Assembly (NCBI GenBank): GCA_002372465.1
Contig: DFGW01000263.1
Span: 1 to 24,162, forward strand
Source: Butyrivibrio sp. UBA3740
GTDB taxonomy: Bacteria > Bacillota > Clostridia > Lachnospirales > Lachnospiraceae
DNA: 24,162 nt
Direction: 5' to 3'
The notes under the pieces are model-generated. The model saw nothing but the letters and a program-made list of their open reading frames with translations. It had not been told where the DNA came from and ran no database searches. The stretch's first letter is position 1. Every line of letters begins with the position of its first letter. Below, one piece after another: positions 6,398-12,793 of the stretch. The position numbers were made by a program, and so were the translations under genes.

Positions 6398-6820
6398 TCA
6401 TGCTGCGTTTTGGGCCCCGGTGTCCATGCTGTCTTTGAATACTACAAACCTGTCATAGATATACTCTGTGCTCAGATTAAGGATCATATTAATTCCCGTC
6501 ACAAGATATTCATTCCAGTGCAGATTTTCTACCAAATAATTTCCACCTATCGTAGTTACCGGAGTGAAAACCGCATAGAACAGCGCCACTTTTAACATCG
6601 CAATTGGAACATTACTGGCACTTTGAAAGGTAAACTTGCGATTCAGCGTAAAATTCCACAAAACTGACAAAACCAGCGCGGTCAGATAACATGGCCAATA
6701 TGGAAGTGGCGTTAGCTCTGTGAGCAGTGAAAAACTCACTATTTCAATTATTCCGGCAGAAAGTGAAAAGAAAACAAACTTTATGATCCTAACAATTTCT
6801 TTTTTCTTCTCCCCGTTCAT
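6398..6820 (-). CDS. GtrA family membrane protein (140 aa)
   Basis: GtrA-like proteins are small four-helix membrane proteins thought to help flip undecaprenyl-phosphate-linked sugars for surface glycan decoration. This product has an N-terminal basic stretch, F-V-F-F-S-L-S-A-G-I-I-E in the first membrane segment, then W-N-F-T-L-N-R-K-F-T-F, the typical loop after the second segment, then two more segments and N-L-S-T-E-Y-I-Y-D-R-F-V-V-F-K, the typical family end. The ATG at 6818-6820 has AAGGGG seven bases upstream; the longer start at 6850 has none as good. It lies 33 bp after the small Cys-rich gene. No glycosyltransferase partner is next to it. Confidence 0.9.
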   Translation of the reverse strand: MNGEKKKEIVRIIKFVFFSLSAGIIEIVSFSLLTELTPLPYWPCYLTALVLSVLWNFTLNRKFTFQSASNVPIAMLKVALFYAVFTPVTTIGGNYLVENLHWNEYLVTGINMILNLSTEYIYDRFVVFKDSMDTGAQNAA

Positions 6821-6853
6821 GATGATTCCCCTTAGCTGTTTATTTTCCATACC

Positions 6854-7069
6854 TTACCAGGTCCACTTGTAATTTGGGCATGAGTCAGGTGTTATGTTTG
6901 ATAACACATTGCGATGTTCACAGGGCAAAGTCCTGCATTCCTTGCATCTGTAACCGGTATGATTTCCGTAACGCTTTTTACATTCCAGCGAACAGAATAT
7001 GTGCCCGGTCTTTTTGGCGATAAATTCTCTTCCGCAATTTATACATAGCTTCTTTACGTTACTGCCCAT
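6854..7069 (-). CDS. Small Cys-rich, probably zinc-binding protein (71 aa)
   Basis: The product has C-I-N-C-G-R-E-F-I-A near residue 9 and F-C-S-L-E-C-K-K-R-Y-G-N near 25, the pattern of small zinc knuckles (C-x2-C ... C-x3-C). These are followed by Y-R-C-K-E-C-R-T-L-P-C and a late D-S-C-P-N-Y. Two metal sites are likely. The C-terminal half recalls short rubredoxin-like proteins, but I cannot name a family. A GAGG six bases before the ATG supports the start. It is in line with gtrA and the frame-broken gene at 7421, so the three may share a transcript. Confidence 0.78.
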   Translation of the reverse strand: MGSNVKKLCINCGREFIAKKTGHIFCSLECKKRYGNHTGYRCKECRTLPCEHRNVLSNITPDSCPNYKWTW

Positions 7070-7182
7070 AGTTCACCTCGTTGAGTATACTTTCCTATTC
7101 TTCGCAGTAAACAACTTCCACTACTATTTTATCACCAAAAACATGTTCAAATATAAACAAAATATAGTTTTTTCATAAAGCA

Positions 7183-7421
7183 TCAGGCCTTCTTATTAAG
7201 CCTGTATCCTACCACTGCTCCAATGATACCTCCGGACCTGCCGTCCTTTATAGCCTCGATGAGGATGCCAGGAATGCTCTTCTTTTTGATGCCCTGACTA
7301 ATACATTCTCATCGCAATAAGGCTGGTCATCGTAGTCCGGCATGGAAATCTCTTTTACCTCCATGTCATCAAACTGGCCGTCTGTGCTGATCAAATCATT
7401 CTCTTTGTCAAACTGATTCAT
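7183..7421 (-). pseudogene. Small gene broken by a one-base frameshift (79 aa if repaired)
   Basis: From an ATG at 7419-7421, nine bases after AGGGG, the minus strand reads MNQFDKENDLISTDGQFDDM and goes on to R-A-S-K-R-R in a run of five A (7283-7287 as T on the plus strand), then soon hits a stop. Reading from the same run in the -1 frame gives K-K-K-S-I-P-G-I-L-I-E-A-I-K-D-G-R-S-G-G and then I-I-G-A-V-V-G-Y-R-L-N-K-K-A and a stop at 7183-7185. One more A would join both halves into a 79-aa protein with an acidic start and a Gly-rich amphipathic end. The region is 239 bp long, one short of a multiple of three. It may be a decayed gene, a sequencing error, or a site of programmed slippage. 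The family is unknown. Confidence 0.7.
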
Positions 7422-7492
7422 TACTACTTTCCCCTTCCAACAAAATCATTATCATTTTATCACCCGGAGAAAAAGAAATAACGTCTTGACTT

Positions 7493-7521
7493 TTGCATGT
7501 TCTACCATCCTTCTGTATAAT
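7493..7521 (+). promoter_or_regulatory. Promoter of the propeller-like gene
   Basis: TTGCAT (7493-7498), a 17-base spacer and a perfect TATAAT (7516-7521) precede the ATG at 7549. The leader would be about 20 bases and contains the CGGAG ribosome site. TTGACT at 7486 looks more like a -35 box but is 24 bases from the -10 and so is out of range. Confidence 0.65.
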
Positions 7522-7548
7522 GTAAAAAGTTTTGAAACGGAGATTGTT

Positions 7549-9195
7549 ATGAAAAATTCTTTTAAAAGTATATTGGTTACAGCTGTAATAGCGCTGATTT
7601 TCACATTATCGCTGGTGGGAGGCTATAAATTTATTACCGGGAGTAACCCCGAGATCAAGCAGCGATTTGATGAATACACAGACCCAATTGTAGAAAAGAT
7701 TAATGAAAAGACCGGTGAAACTAATGAGCCGGAACCAGCAAGTGATGATGAGCAGCCAGAGGAACCTGTACTGTCACAGGAACAGGACGATACACAAGAA
7801 CCTGAGGAAATCACTGATGACGAACCCTATACTTATCAGGAGTATGTAAAGAGAGATTCTGCCGCTCCAACAATCTATCAGACCTACGGATATATCTTTA
7901 ACTCTGAGGGCAAGATTATTGATGATTACAGGAACGCCAGGGGCTCCAATCTGAGATTTGTCAGGAATATAGATGGATCAGAAGCAGTGTTTACCTATAA
8001 TGACAAGTGCCTTTATGTGGATGCAGACCTGAACGTAAAAGAGATCTGCGATGAATGCCTGTTTTCCGGAATCAACTTTGAAGGCGGCTATATCTATTAC
8101 CTGAAAAGAGGTGAATCCGGGCACGAGGCCCACATCGTAGATATCGCTAATGACACAGACCATTTCATCGCCAGCGGGAACGACATTTTCTGTGTATGCA
8201 TTTCTCCCGATGGCAGGTCTATTGTATACAGTTATAGCTCAGACAGGACTACATTACATGTAAAAGGCATTGATACTCCGGAAAAGATCTTTAAGACCGA
8301 TAATGCCAATTCTGCAGTCTCTGTTTCCAACGACGGCGAGACCATCTTCTATTATGATAAGGATGGCGAGGATTCTTCATACTATTGCCTTGACCACGGT
8401 AAATCAGTAGAGCTCGGGAAAAAAAGCATTTACAAATCTTATCTGGACAGGGAATGCAAACAGTTGATATTTAAAGCCGAAGGCGGAGATATCACCTATT
8501 ACCGGGCCGGGGATAAAAAATCCCGGGTTCTGATTAAGGGAGAAAGAGCATTTATGAATGTAGGCAGCGCTGCAACACAGCAGCAGGATATCTACATGCA
8601 GGAATATATCGTTGATACCGACTCATTTGCAGATGTGCTCATGGTAACAAATGAAAATAAATGCTTCTGCCTTCGCGGGAATAATCCCAGAGCAGATGAA
8701 CTTACAAAGGGTGGTCGGGAGAGATTCTGTAAAGCTACCTGCGTCACTCAGGACGGTCCTTGCGGAATATATGTAGATGGCAATGATCTTCATAAGCTTG
8801 GTTACGAAGACGGTAAATTGGTAGACAAAGTAATCTATCATGCAGAAGATTATATTTCTGACACAGTATGCTCAAAGGATCTCGGAAAAATCTGGGTATT
8901 AAGCAACAAGAAGATCTTCTATATATCAGAAGGAGCTTCACCTGTTGAAGTATCAGATCTTAGCTCAAACAAGATCTACCACTCTCTTGCTTATGACCAT
9001 GTTGATGAGCTGTGCTATTACATTTCTGATAATGACCTGTGGTGTGTCGGAGAAACCCCGGACAGCAACAGGTCCGTAATGGAGGATTGCTCATACCTTT
9101 GCAATACCTTTGAGTATACAAACCTTGTTCATGCAGAGAACACCAATAAAGTCAGCTATATAATAATTCACCAGCAGCCCTACCGGGAGAGATAA
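7549..9195 (+). CDS. Membrane-anchored protein with beta-propeller-like extracellular part (548 aa)
   Basis: The start is the ATG at 7549 with GGAG six bases upstream; the frame upstream from 7486 lies over the promoter. Residues about 8-28 form one membrane segment without a lipobox Cys, so this is an N-terminal anchor. About 45-90 is a disordered Glu/Pro/Asp-rich spacer. From about 105 on, short beta-strand units follow each other, with repeats such as G-Y-I-F-N-S-E-G-K, C-I-S-P-D-G-R-S-I-V-Y, V-S-N-D-G-E-T-I-F-Y-Y and S-D-N-D-L-W-C-V. The S-P-D-G-x-x-I-x-Y form is typical of TolB/WD40-like or DUF5050-like propellers. No enzyme motif is seen, so a binding or scaffolding role at the cell surface is the best guess. 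It ends 3 bp from the convergent SGNH gene. Confidence 0.8.
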   Translation: MKNSFKSILVTAVIALIFTLSLVGGYKFITGSNPEIKQRFDEYTDPIVEKINEKTGETNEPEPASDDEQPEEPVLSQEQDDTQEPEEITDDEPYTYQEYVKRDSAAPTIYQTYGYIFNSEGKIIDDYRNARGSNLRFVRNIDGSEAVFTYNDKCLYVDADLNVKEICDECLFSGINFEGGYIYYLKRGESGHEAHIVDIANDTDHFIASGNDIFCVCISPDGRSIVYSYSSDRTTLHVKGIDTPEKIFKTDNANSAVSVSNDGETIFYYDKDGEDSSYYCLDHGKSVELGKKSIYKSYLDRECKQLIFKAEGGDITYYRAGDKKSRVLIKGERAFMNVGSAATQQQDIYMQEYIVDTDSFADVLMVTNENKCFCLRGNNPRADELTKGGRERFCKATCVTQDGPCGIYVDGNDLHKLGYEDGKLVDKVIYHAEDYISDTVCSKDLGKIWVLSNKKIFYISEGASPVEVSDLSSNKIYHSLAYDHVDELCYYISDNDLWCVGETPDSNRSVMEDCSYLCNTFEYTNLVHAENTNKVSYIIIHQQPYRER

Positions 9196-9198
9196 TAC

Positions 9199-9840
9199 TC
9201 AGATCTTCAAGTTCTTTACCACTTCCGACAGCTCTTTTGCCAAGGTAATGTGCCCATCCGGCGTCAGATGAAGTGAATCGACGTCTGATGGGTAAATATA
9301 TTTGGCAGCATCAAAAAAGATACATCCCTTCTTTTTCGCAACTTCCCTGTAAAACTCAGGAAATCTCTTAGATTCCTCGATAGAGCCTTCATCGAAAGCC
9401 CCGTAAAAAGCGGAGGTTCTGATATTCCTGCCAATCTCAGGCGGAGAAACCAGAATTATTTTGGGCACAAACTCCTGCTTTTCTGCAGTAAAAGACTGTA
9501 TCACATCCACTAATTTGCCGGCACTTTGCGCAATCTGCTCAGCATTAAGATGGAATGTAATCTTAAGATCATTGCTCCCTAGCATCAAAACCACGATGTC
9601 TATCGGCCTGTGGGAGTATATACAGGGCATAAGGTAGTCCATTCCATTCTTCCAGCCATCAACGGGATCATCGTAAAGTGTGGTCCTTCCGCTGCAGCCT
9701 TCCTCTATGACATTGTATTCGTCTCCAAGCAACATCTGAAGTCGGCCGGGATAGCGGATTTCACGGGGATACCTCGTGCCATAACCGGGCATATAACCAT
9801 ATGTATTTGAATCGCCATAACACAGAACGTTCTTGATCAT
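9199..9840 (-). CDS. SGNH/GDSL-type hydrolase (213 aa)
   Basis: This is a cytoplasmic-looking esterase-type hydrolase with all four family blocks. Block I is C-Y-G-D-S-N-T-Y-G with Ser11 as nucleophile, block II has G-C-S-G-R-T-T (Gly51), block III is L-G-S-N-D (Asn90), and block V is D-S-L-H-L-T-P-D-G-H with Asp188 and His191. The D-S-N-T-Y-G and R-Y-P-G-R-L blocks are typical of the arylesterase/acetylhydrolase branch. No signal peptide is present, so the substrate is probably an intracellular acyl or acetyl ester such as an acetylated oligosaccharide; that is inference. GGAGG seven bases before the ATG at 9838-9840 fixes the start, one codon inside a GTG that is also open. Confidence 0.92.
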   Translation of the reverse strand: MIKNVLCYGDSNTYGYMPGYGTRYPREIRYPGRLQMLLGDEYNVIEEGCSGRTTLYDDPVDGWKNGMDYLMPCIYSHRPIDIVVLMLGSNDLKITFHLNAEQIAQSAGKLVDVIQSFTAEKQEFVPKIILVSPPEIGRNIRTSAFYGAFDEGSIEESKRFPEFYREVAKKKGCIFFDAAKYIYPSDVDSLHLTPDGHITLAKELSEVVKNLKI

Positions 9841-10080
9841 CACATATCCTCCTTCAGAACTTCATTTACATGTTACTCCAGATATAGGGCATTGTTAAGA
9901 AGCGTAATCTTTAGATGTTATGGGTGGTGGTTAGAGGTGTCGTTCCTGCTTTGTTGATTCTGAAAATTTCCCAAATGTTTAATACACTTTTTAGAATATA
10001 TAGTATATGATTATATCAAAAGATACTAGATGTTGTGGTAGTTATTCACTGTTTTAACAGAAGTATTTGGGGAGAATCAG

Positions 10081-10257
10081 ATGGGAAGATCCGGTATGAA
10101 AAGTATCAGTGGGAAGCGTATACCAACAACGATAGATGCCATAAGGTTTGGCAGACATTACTTAGATCCCAGGGATGTAAGGCTGAAATGCCTTGACGTT
10201 GCAACTGTGAGTCTTTTGATAACGGGAATTGTTGTCCCTTTGTTCTATCTTGTCTAA
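10081..10257 (+). CDS. Small tail-anchored membrane protein (58 aa)
   Basis: GGGGAG six bases before the ATG at 10081 gives a very good ribosome site. The first 38 residues are basic and polar (G-R-S-G-M-K-S-I-S-G-K-R-I-P, then R-F-G-R-H-Y-L-D-P-R-D-V-R-L-K). The last 19 form a single hydrophobic helix (V-A-T-V-S-L-L-I-T-G-I-V-V-P-L-F-Y-L-V). A one-helix protein with a cytoplasmic basic head is likely. It is too short for routine gene calling. A very strong terminator follows 38 bp after the stop, and an AT-rich stretch upstream (about 9985-10020) should contain its promoter. The function is unknown. Confidence 0.7.
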   Translation: MGRSGMKSISGKRIPTTIDAIRFGRHYLDPRDVRLKCLDVATVSLLITGIVVPLFYLV

Positions 10258-10295
10258 ATCGAACTACTGCGTGCCATTTGCATGCCTCCATGAAA

Positions 10296-10353
10296 TGGGC
10301 TGTTCTTTAGCATATCATCCATATGCTAAAGCGCAGCCCACTCCTATTTTTTT
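10296..10353 (+). terminator. Strong rho-independent terminator after the 58-aa gene
   Basis: TGGGCTG (10296-10302) pairs with CAGCCCA (10334-10340). After a short interior loop, TTTAGCATAT (10306-10315) pairs with ATATGCTAAA (10321-10330) around a five-base loop. Seven T follow at about 10347-10353. Confidence 0.85.
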
Positions 10354-10497
10354 ATAAATCATTAACGGACAAAACGCTCTTCCGTGACCACCAGCTACCC
10401 ATAAGAATTATTTTATCTTTGTTTAACTTCATTTTAATATTCAGGGACTATTATAGTAGGTGTATTACAAAATCACCTATTAAAGGAGAATACAGAA

Positions 10498-10734
10498 ATG
10501 AGTGATATCAAAGACCTTGCACAGAAAAAGTTTGAAGAAATAAAGGAGCAGGCAAAGCCAATCGCTGATGAGCTCAAGGCCGCTGCTGACGAAAAGAAAG
10601 AGCTGCTCAACGCAGAAGCTGAGATTCAAAAGGAAAAGATCAAGGCTGAAGCAGAGCACCTAATGGATGTTCATAAGATGAAAAAAGAAGTTGAAAAGGA
10701 AACAAAAGAACTCAAAAATCTCCTCAACAAATAA
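10498..10734 (+). CDS. Small charged coiled-coil protein (78 aa)
   Basis: The start has AAAGGAG nine bases upstream. The whole product is one predicted charged helix, rich in Lys, Glu and Ala, with no Cys, Trp, Gly or Pro turns except one Pro near residue 21. Heptad-like spacing (for example E-L-K-A-A-A-D-E-K-K-E-L-L) suggests a coiled coil. No signal peptide or membrane segment is present. Such proteins are common, short and hard to assign; YtxH-like or stress-related helical proteins are possible relatives, but no motif fixes this. It is transcribed alone: a terminator lies on each side. TATAGT at 10452-10457 could be its -10 box, with only a poor -35. Confidence 0.75.
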   Translation: MSDIKDLAQKKFEEIKEQAKPIADELKAAADEKKELLNAEAEIQKEKIKAEAEHLMDVHKMKKEVEKETKELKNLLNK

Positions 10735-10748
10735 TCCCTGCAAACGCA

Positions 10749-10778
10749 AAAATCCGCCCACTTTCGTGAGCGGATTTT
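10749..10778. terminator. Bidirectional terminator between convergent genes
   Basis: AAAATCCGC (10749-10757) pairs with GCGGATTTT (10770-10778); after one mismatch CAC/GTG continues the stem around a TTTC loop. T runs lie on both strands, four on plus and five on minus. It serves the 10498 gene and the 10813 lipoprotein gene. Confidence 0.85.
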
Positions 10779-10812
10779 ATATACATTCCTATTTTCAAGC
10801 GGAGCCAACTCA

Positions 10813-11343
10813 TCAGCCACCAAGAGTCTTGCTTACATATTCTCTTGCACCAGCCTCATCAAGCTCGACTGCGTCATAGACTTTACCTGTAGTATCAACA
10901 ATGATACCTGTTACAAGATCCTCATTAAAGTAATAGCCGTATGTTCCAATGCTGCCCTCGATCTTGGCATACTCTTTTCCGTCTGCGGTAGTTGTTGTCT
11001 CTGTTGTATACATTCCGTAATCAAGGTTTCCGGCTTCATCATAAATGTAGATGATATCGCCGTTCTCGTTTCTGAACATTGCAATGTCGATAGCTTTATC
11101 TGCACCATCGGCGGTCTTAAGTCCGCCCATGAATGTCAAAGTGTCCTGTACTTTCTGGATTTCATCCTCAAGATTGGGCATTTCCTCTGCAACTGCCTCA
11201 GCCTCTTCCTGAGTCGCATCAGCAACCTGCTCGACAACTTCTTCAGCAGCTGCCTCGTTTGACTTGCCACATGCTGTAACTGATGCTACCAGCATTACTG
11301 CACATGCTCCCATGACGATTGTCTTCATAACGTTTGATTTCAT
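10813..11343 (-). CDS. Small lipoprotein of unknown function (176 aa)
   Basis: GAGGAGG nine bases before the ATG gives a very good start. The signal peptide ends S-V-T-A-C with the lipobox Cys at 25. An Ala/Glu-rich linker (about 30-56) leads to a compact C-terminal domain of about 115 residues that contains repeated short strand patterns: F-R-N-E-N-G-D-I-I-Y-I-Y-D-E-A-G-N-L, I-G-T-Y-G-Y-Y-F-N-E and T-G-I-I-V-D-T-T-G-K-V-Y-D. These look like beta hairpins closed by Asp/Asn-Gly turns. No known family is recognised. It would be attached to the outer face of the cell membrane. Confidence 0.8.
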   Translation of the reverse strand: MKSNVMKTIVMGACAVMLVASVTACGKSNEAAAEEVVEQVADATQEEAEAVAEEMPNLEDEIQKVQDTLTFMGGLKTADGADKAIDIAMFRNENGDIIYIYDEAGNLDYGMYTTETTTTADGKEYAKIEGSIGTYGYYFNEDLVTGIIVDTTGKVYDAVELDEAGAREYVSKTLGG

Positions 11344-11486
11344 TTTTCATTTCCTCCTCGTATTGTTTTTTAACAACTTACACATTGTAACCTAGTATTG
11401 GTGCGATGTTTCTAAAAAGATTATTAAATCTCCATCGCACAACTGATTATTTATACGAGGATAAAAAAACTGTGGCAAAAATTTTT

Positions 11487-12677
11487 TCAGGAATTCCCTT
11501 TCATATACCTGTCCATATCCTCTGCAATCTGCTTGGATACTGCTACTGCAGCCACAACGGTTTTGGCACCTGTGACCACATCTCCAGACGCAAAAACACC
11601 GGGAAGCGAAGTCTCGCCATTGGAATCTGTGGCAAGATTACCTTTTTCGTTAAGCTTCAGGTCTTTTTCACGGGTTACTATTCTGTCCTGTGGTACCTGA
11701 GAAATTGCAATTATCACACTGTCAGCAGGCATCAGACGTTCCGAATTATCATCGTCCTTAAATACCGGTCCCTCGTCCTCAATCCTGACAATGGACTTTC
11801 TGTATTCAAATTTCACACCATCTACCTTGGCATATTCAAACTCTTCAGGTGAGGCGCTGACTTCATCGCCTCTGACGTAGACAACAACCTCTTTTGATCC
11901 GTGCCTTATGGCTGTCCTGGCCACATCCATGGCTGCATTTCCTGCACCGATTATCGCAACCTTATCCCCAAGCTCGTATACATCCGGGTTATTCAGATAG
12001 TTTATGGCATAAAAGACATTTCCAAAGGTCTCACCGGGAACACCGAGCTTTCTTGGTCTCCATGCGCCTGTTCCGATAAAGACGCTCTTGTAGCCGTCAT
12101 TTAAAAGATCCTTTATGCCGGTAGAACCACCGATGGAGAAATTGGGCCTGAATTTGATGCCAAGTTCACGCATCTTTTTATAATATCTGTCCAGGATCGA
12201 TTTGGGCAATCTGAACTCAGGAATTCCGTAGCGCAGTATTCCACCAATCTTATCGTGAGTTTCGAAAACAGTAATGGAATATCCCTTAAGTGCCAGGATG
12301 ATGGCGATCGTAATCCCTGCCGGGCCTGCGCCGATAACAGCAGCTTTCATTCCATTTGAAGGAGCCGGGGCAAGATTAAGCCTTTCAAAGCATGAATCGG
12401 AAATGTAATTCTCAATTGAAGAAATGTGGACTGACTCACCTTTTATTCCCCTAACGCAATTTCCCTCACACTGATTTCCATGGTTGCATACCAGAGAGCA
12501 TATCATGGATAGCGGATTATTCTCAAAGAGCATTTCCGCTGCTTCCAGCATGCGATTTTCCTTGAAAAGACGTATCATCTCAGGAATGTTTGTGTGAATT
12601 GGGCATCCGTTTTCCCTGCATCTTGGATTGGGACACTGTAAACAACGATTTGCTTCATCGATAACATGCACAGACAT
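11487..12677 (-). CDS. NAD(P)-dependent flavin/iron-sulfur oxidoreductase, GltD/NfnB-like (396 aa)
   Basis: This protein would move electrons between NAD(P)H, FAD and iron-sulfur clusters, as in glutamate synthase small subunit or NfnB. The N-terminal domain has C-L-Q-C (12, 15), C20 and C25-P, then C60, C64, C70 and C74, the ligand pattern for two 4Fe-4S clusters. The FAD loop G-A-G-P-A-G is at 116-121; the second nucleotide loop is I-I-G-A-G-N-A-A-M-D; the late F-A-S-G-D-V-V-T-G closes the FAD fold. The start is the ATG at 12675-12677, because GGAGG lies a few bases upstream; the open frame extends to 12713 without one. No large glutamate synthase subunit or NfnA-like partner is adjacent, so the physiological electron partner is unknown. 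A cre-like site lies upstream. Confidence 0.9.
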   Translation of the reverse strand: MSVHVIDEANRCLQCPNPRCRENGCPIHTNIPEMIRLFKENRMLEAAEMLFENNPLSMICSLVCNHGNQCEGNCVRGIKGESVHISSIENYISDSCFERLNLAPAPSNGMKAAVIGAGPAGITIAIILALKGYSITVFETHDKIGGILRYGIPEFRLPKSILDRYYKKMRELGIKFRPNFSIGGSTGIKDLLNDGYKSVFIGTGAWRPRKLGVPGETFGNVFYAINYLNNPDVYELGDKVAIIGAGNAAMDVARTAIRHGSKEVVVYVRGDEVSASPEEFEYAKVDGVKFEYRKSIVRIEDEGPVFKDDDNSERLMPADSVIIAISQVPQDRIVTREKDLKLNEKGNLATDSNGETSLPGVFASGDVVTGAKTVVAAVAVSKQIAEDMDRYMKGNS

Positions 12678-12742
12678 ATCATACTCCTCCACTTTTCGAA
12701 AATATTGCTTCATGTTCCATTAATAGCATTTGAACATATTCC

Positions 12743-12758
12743 TTGTAAGCGTTTACAT
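12743..12758. promoter_or_regulatory. cre-like operator (CcpA/LacI family) upstream of the GltD-like gene
   Basis: TTGTAAGCGTTTACAT is an almost perfect palindrome with the central CG. It fits the catabolite-responsive element pattern (WTGNAARCGNWWWCA) at every fixed base. It lies 66-81 bp before the ATG of the oxidoreductase gene and just past the end of the permease gene (12794). The most likely target is the oxidoreductase gene. Confidence 0.6.
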
Positions 12759-12793
12759 TTGCAAAAAAGTGGAATATTATGTACTGATTCTTT

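Noticed and set aside
7084..7105. TATACT on the minus strand just before the Cys-rich gene as its promoter
   Set aside because: Transcription would start inside the ribosome site of the gene at 7069, so it is unlikely to be the functional promoter.
7486..7521. TTGACT at 7486-7491 as the -35 box of the propeller-like gene
   Set aside because: It is 24 bases from TATAAT, too far for sigma-70; TTGCAT at 7493 has the right 17-base spacing.
11406..11852. 148-aa plus-strand frame over the end of the GltD-like gene
   Set aside because: It overlaps the conserved C-terminal FAD region on the other strand, and no ribosome site precedes it.
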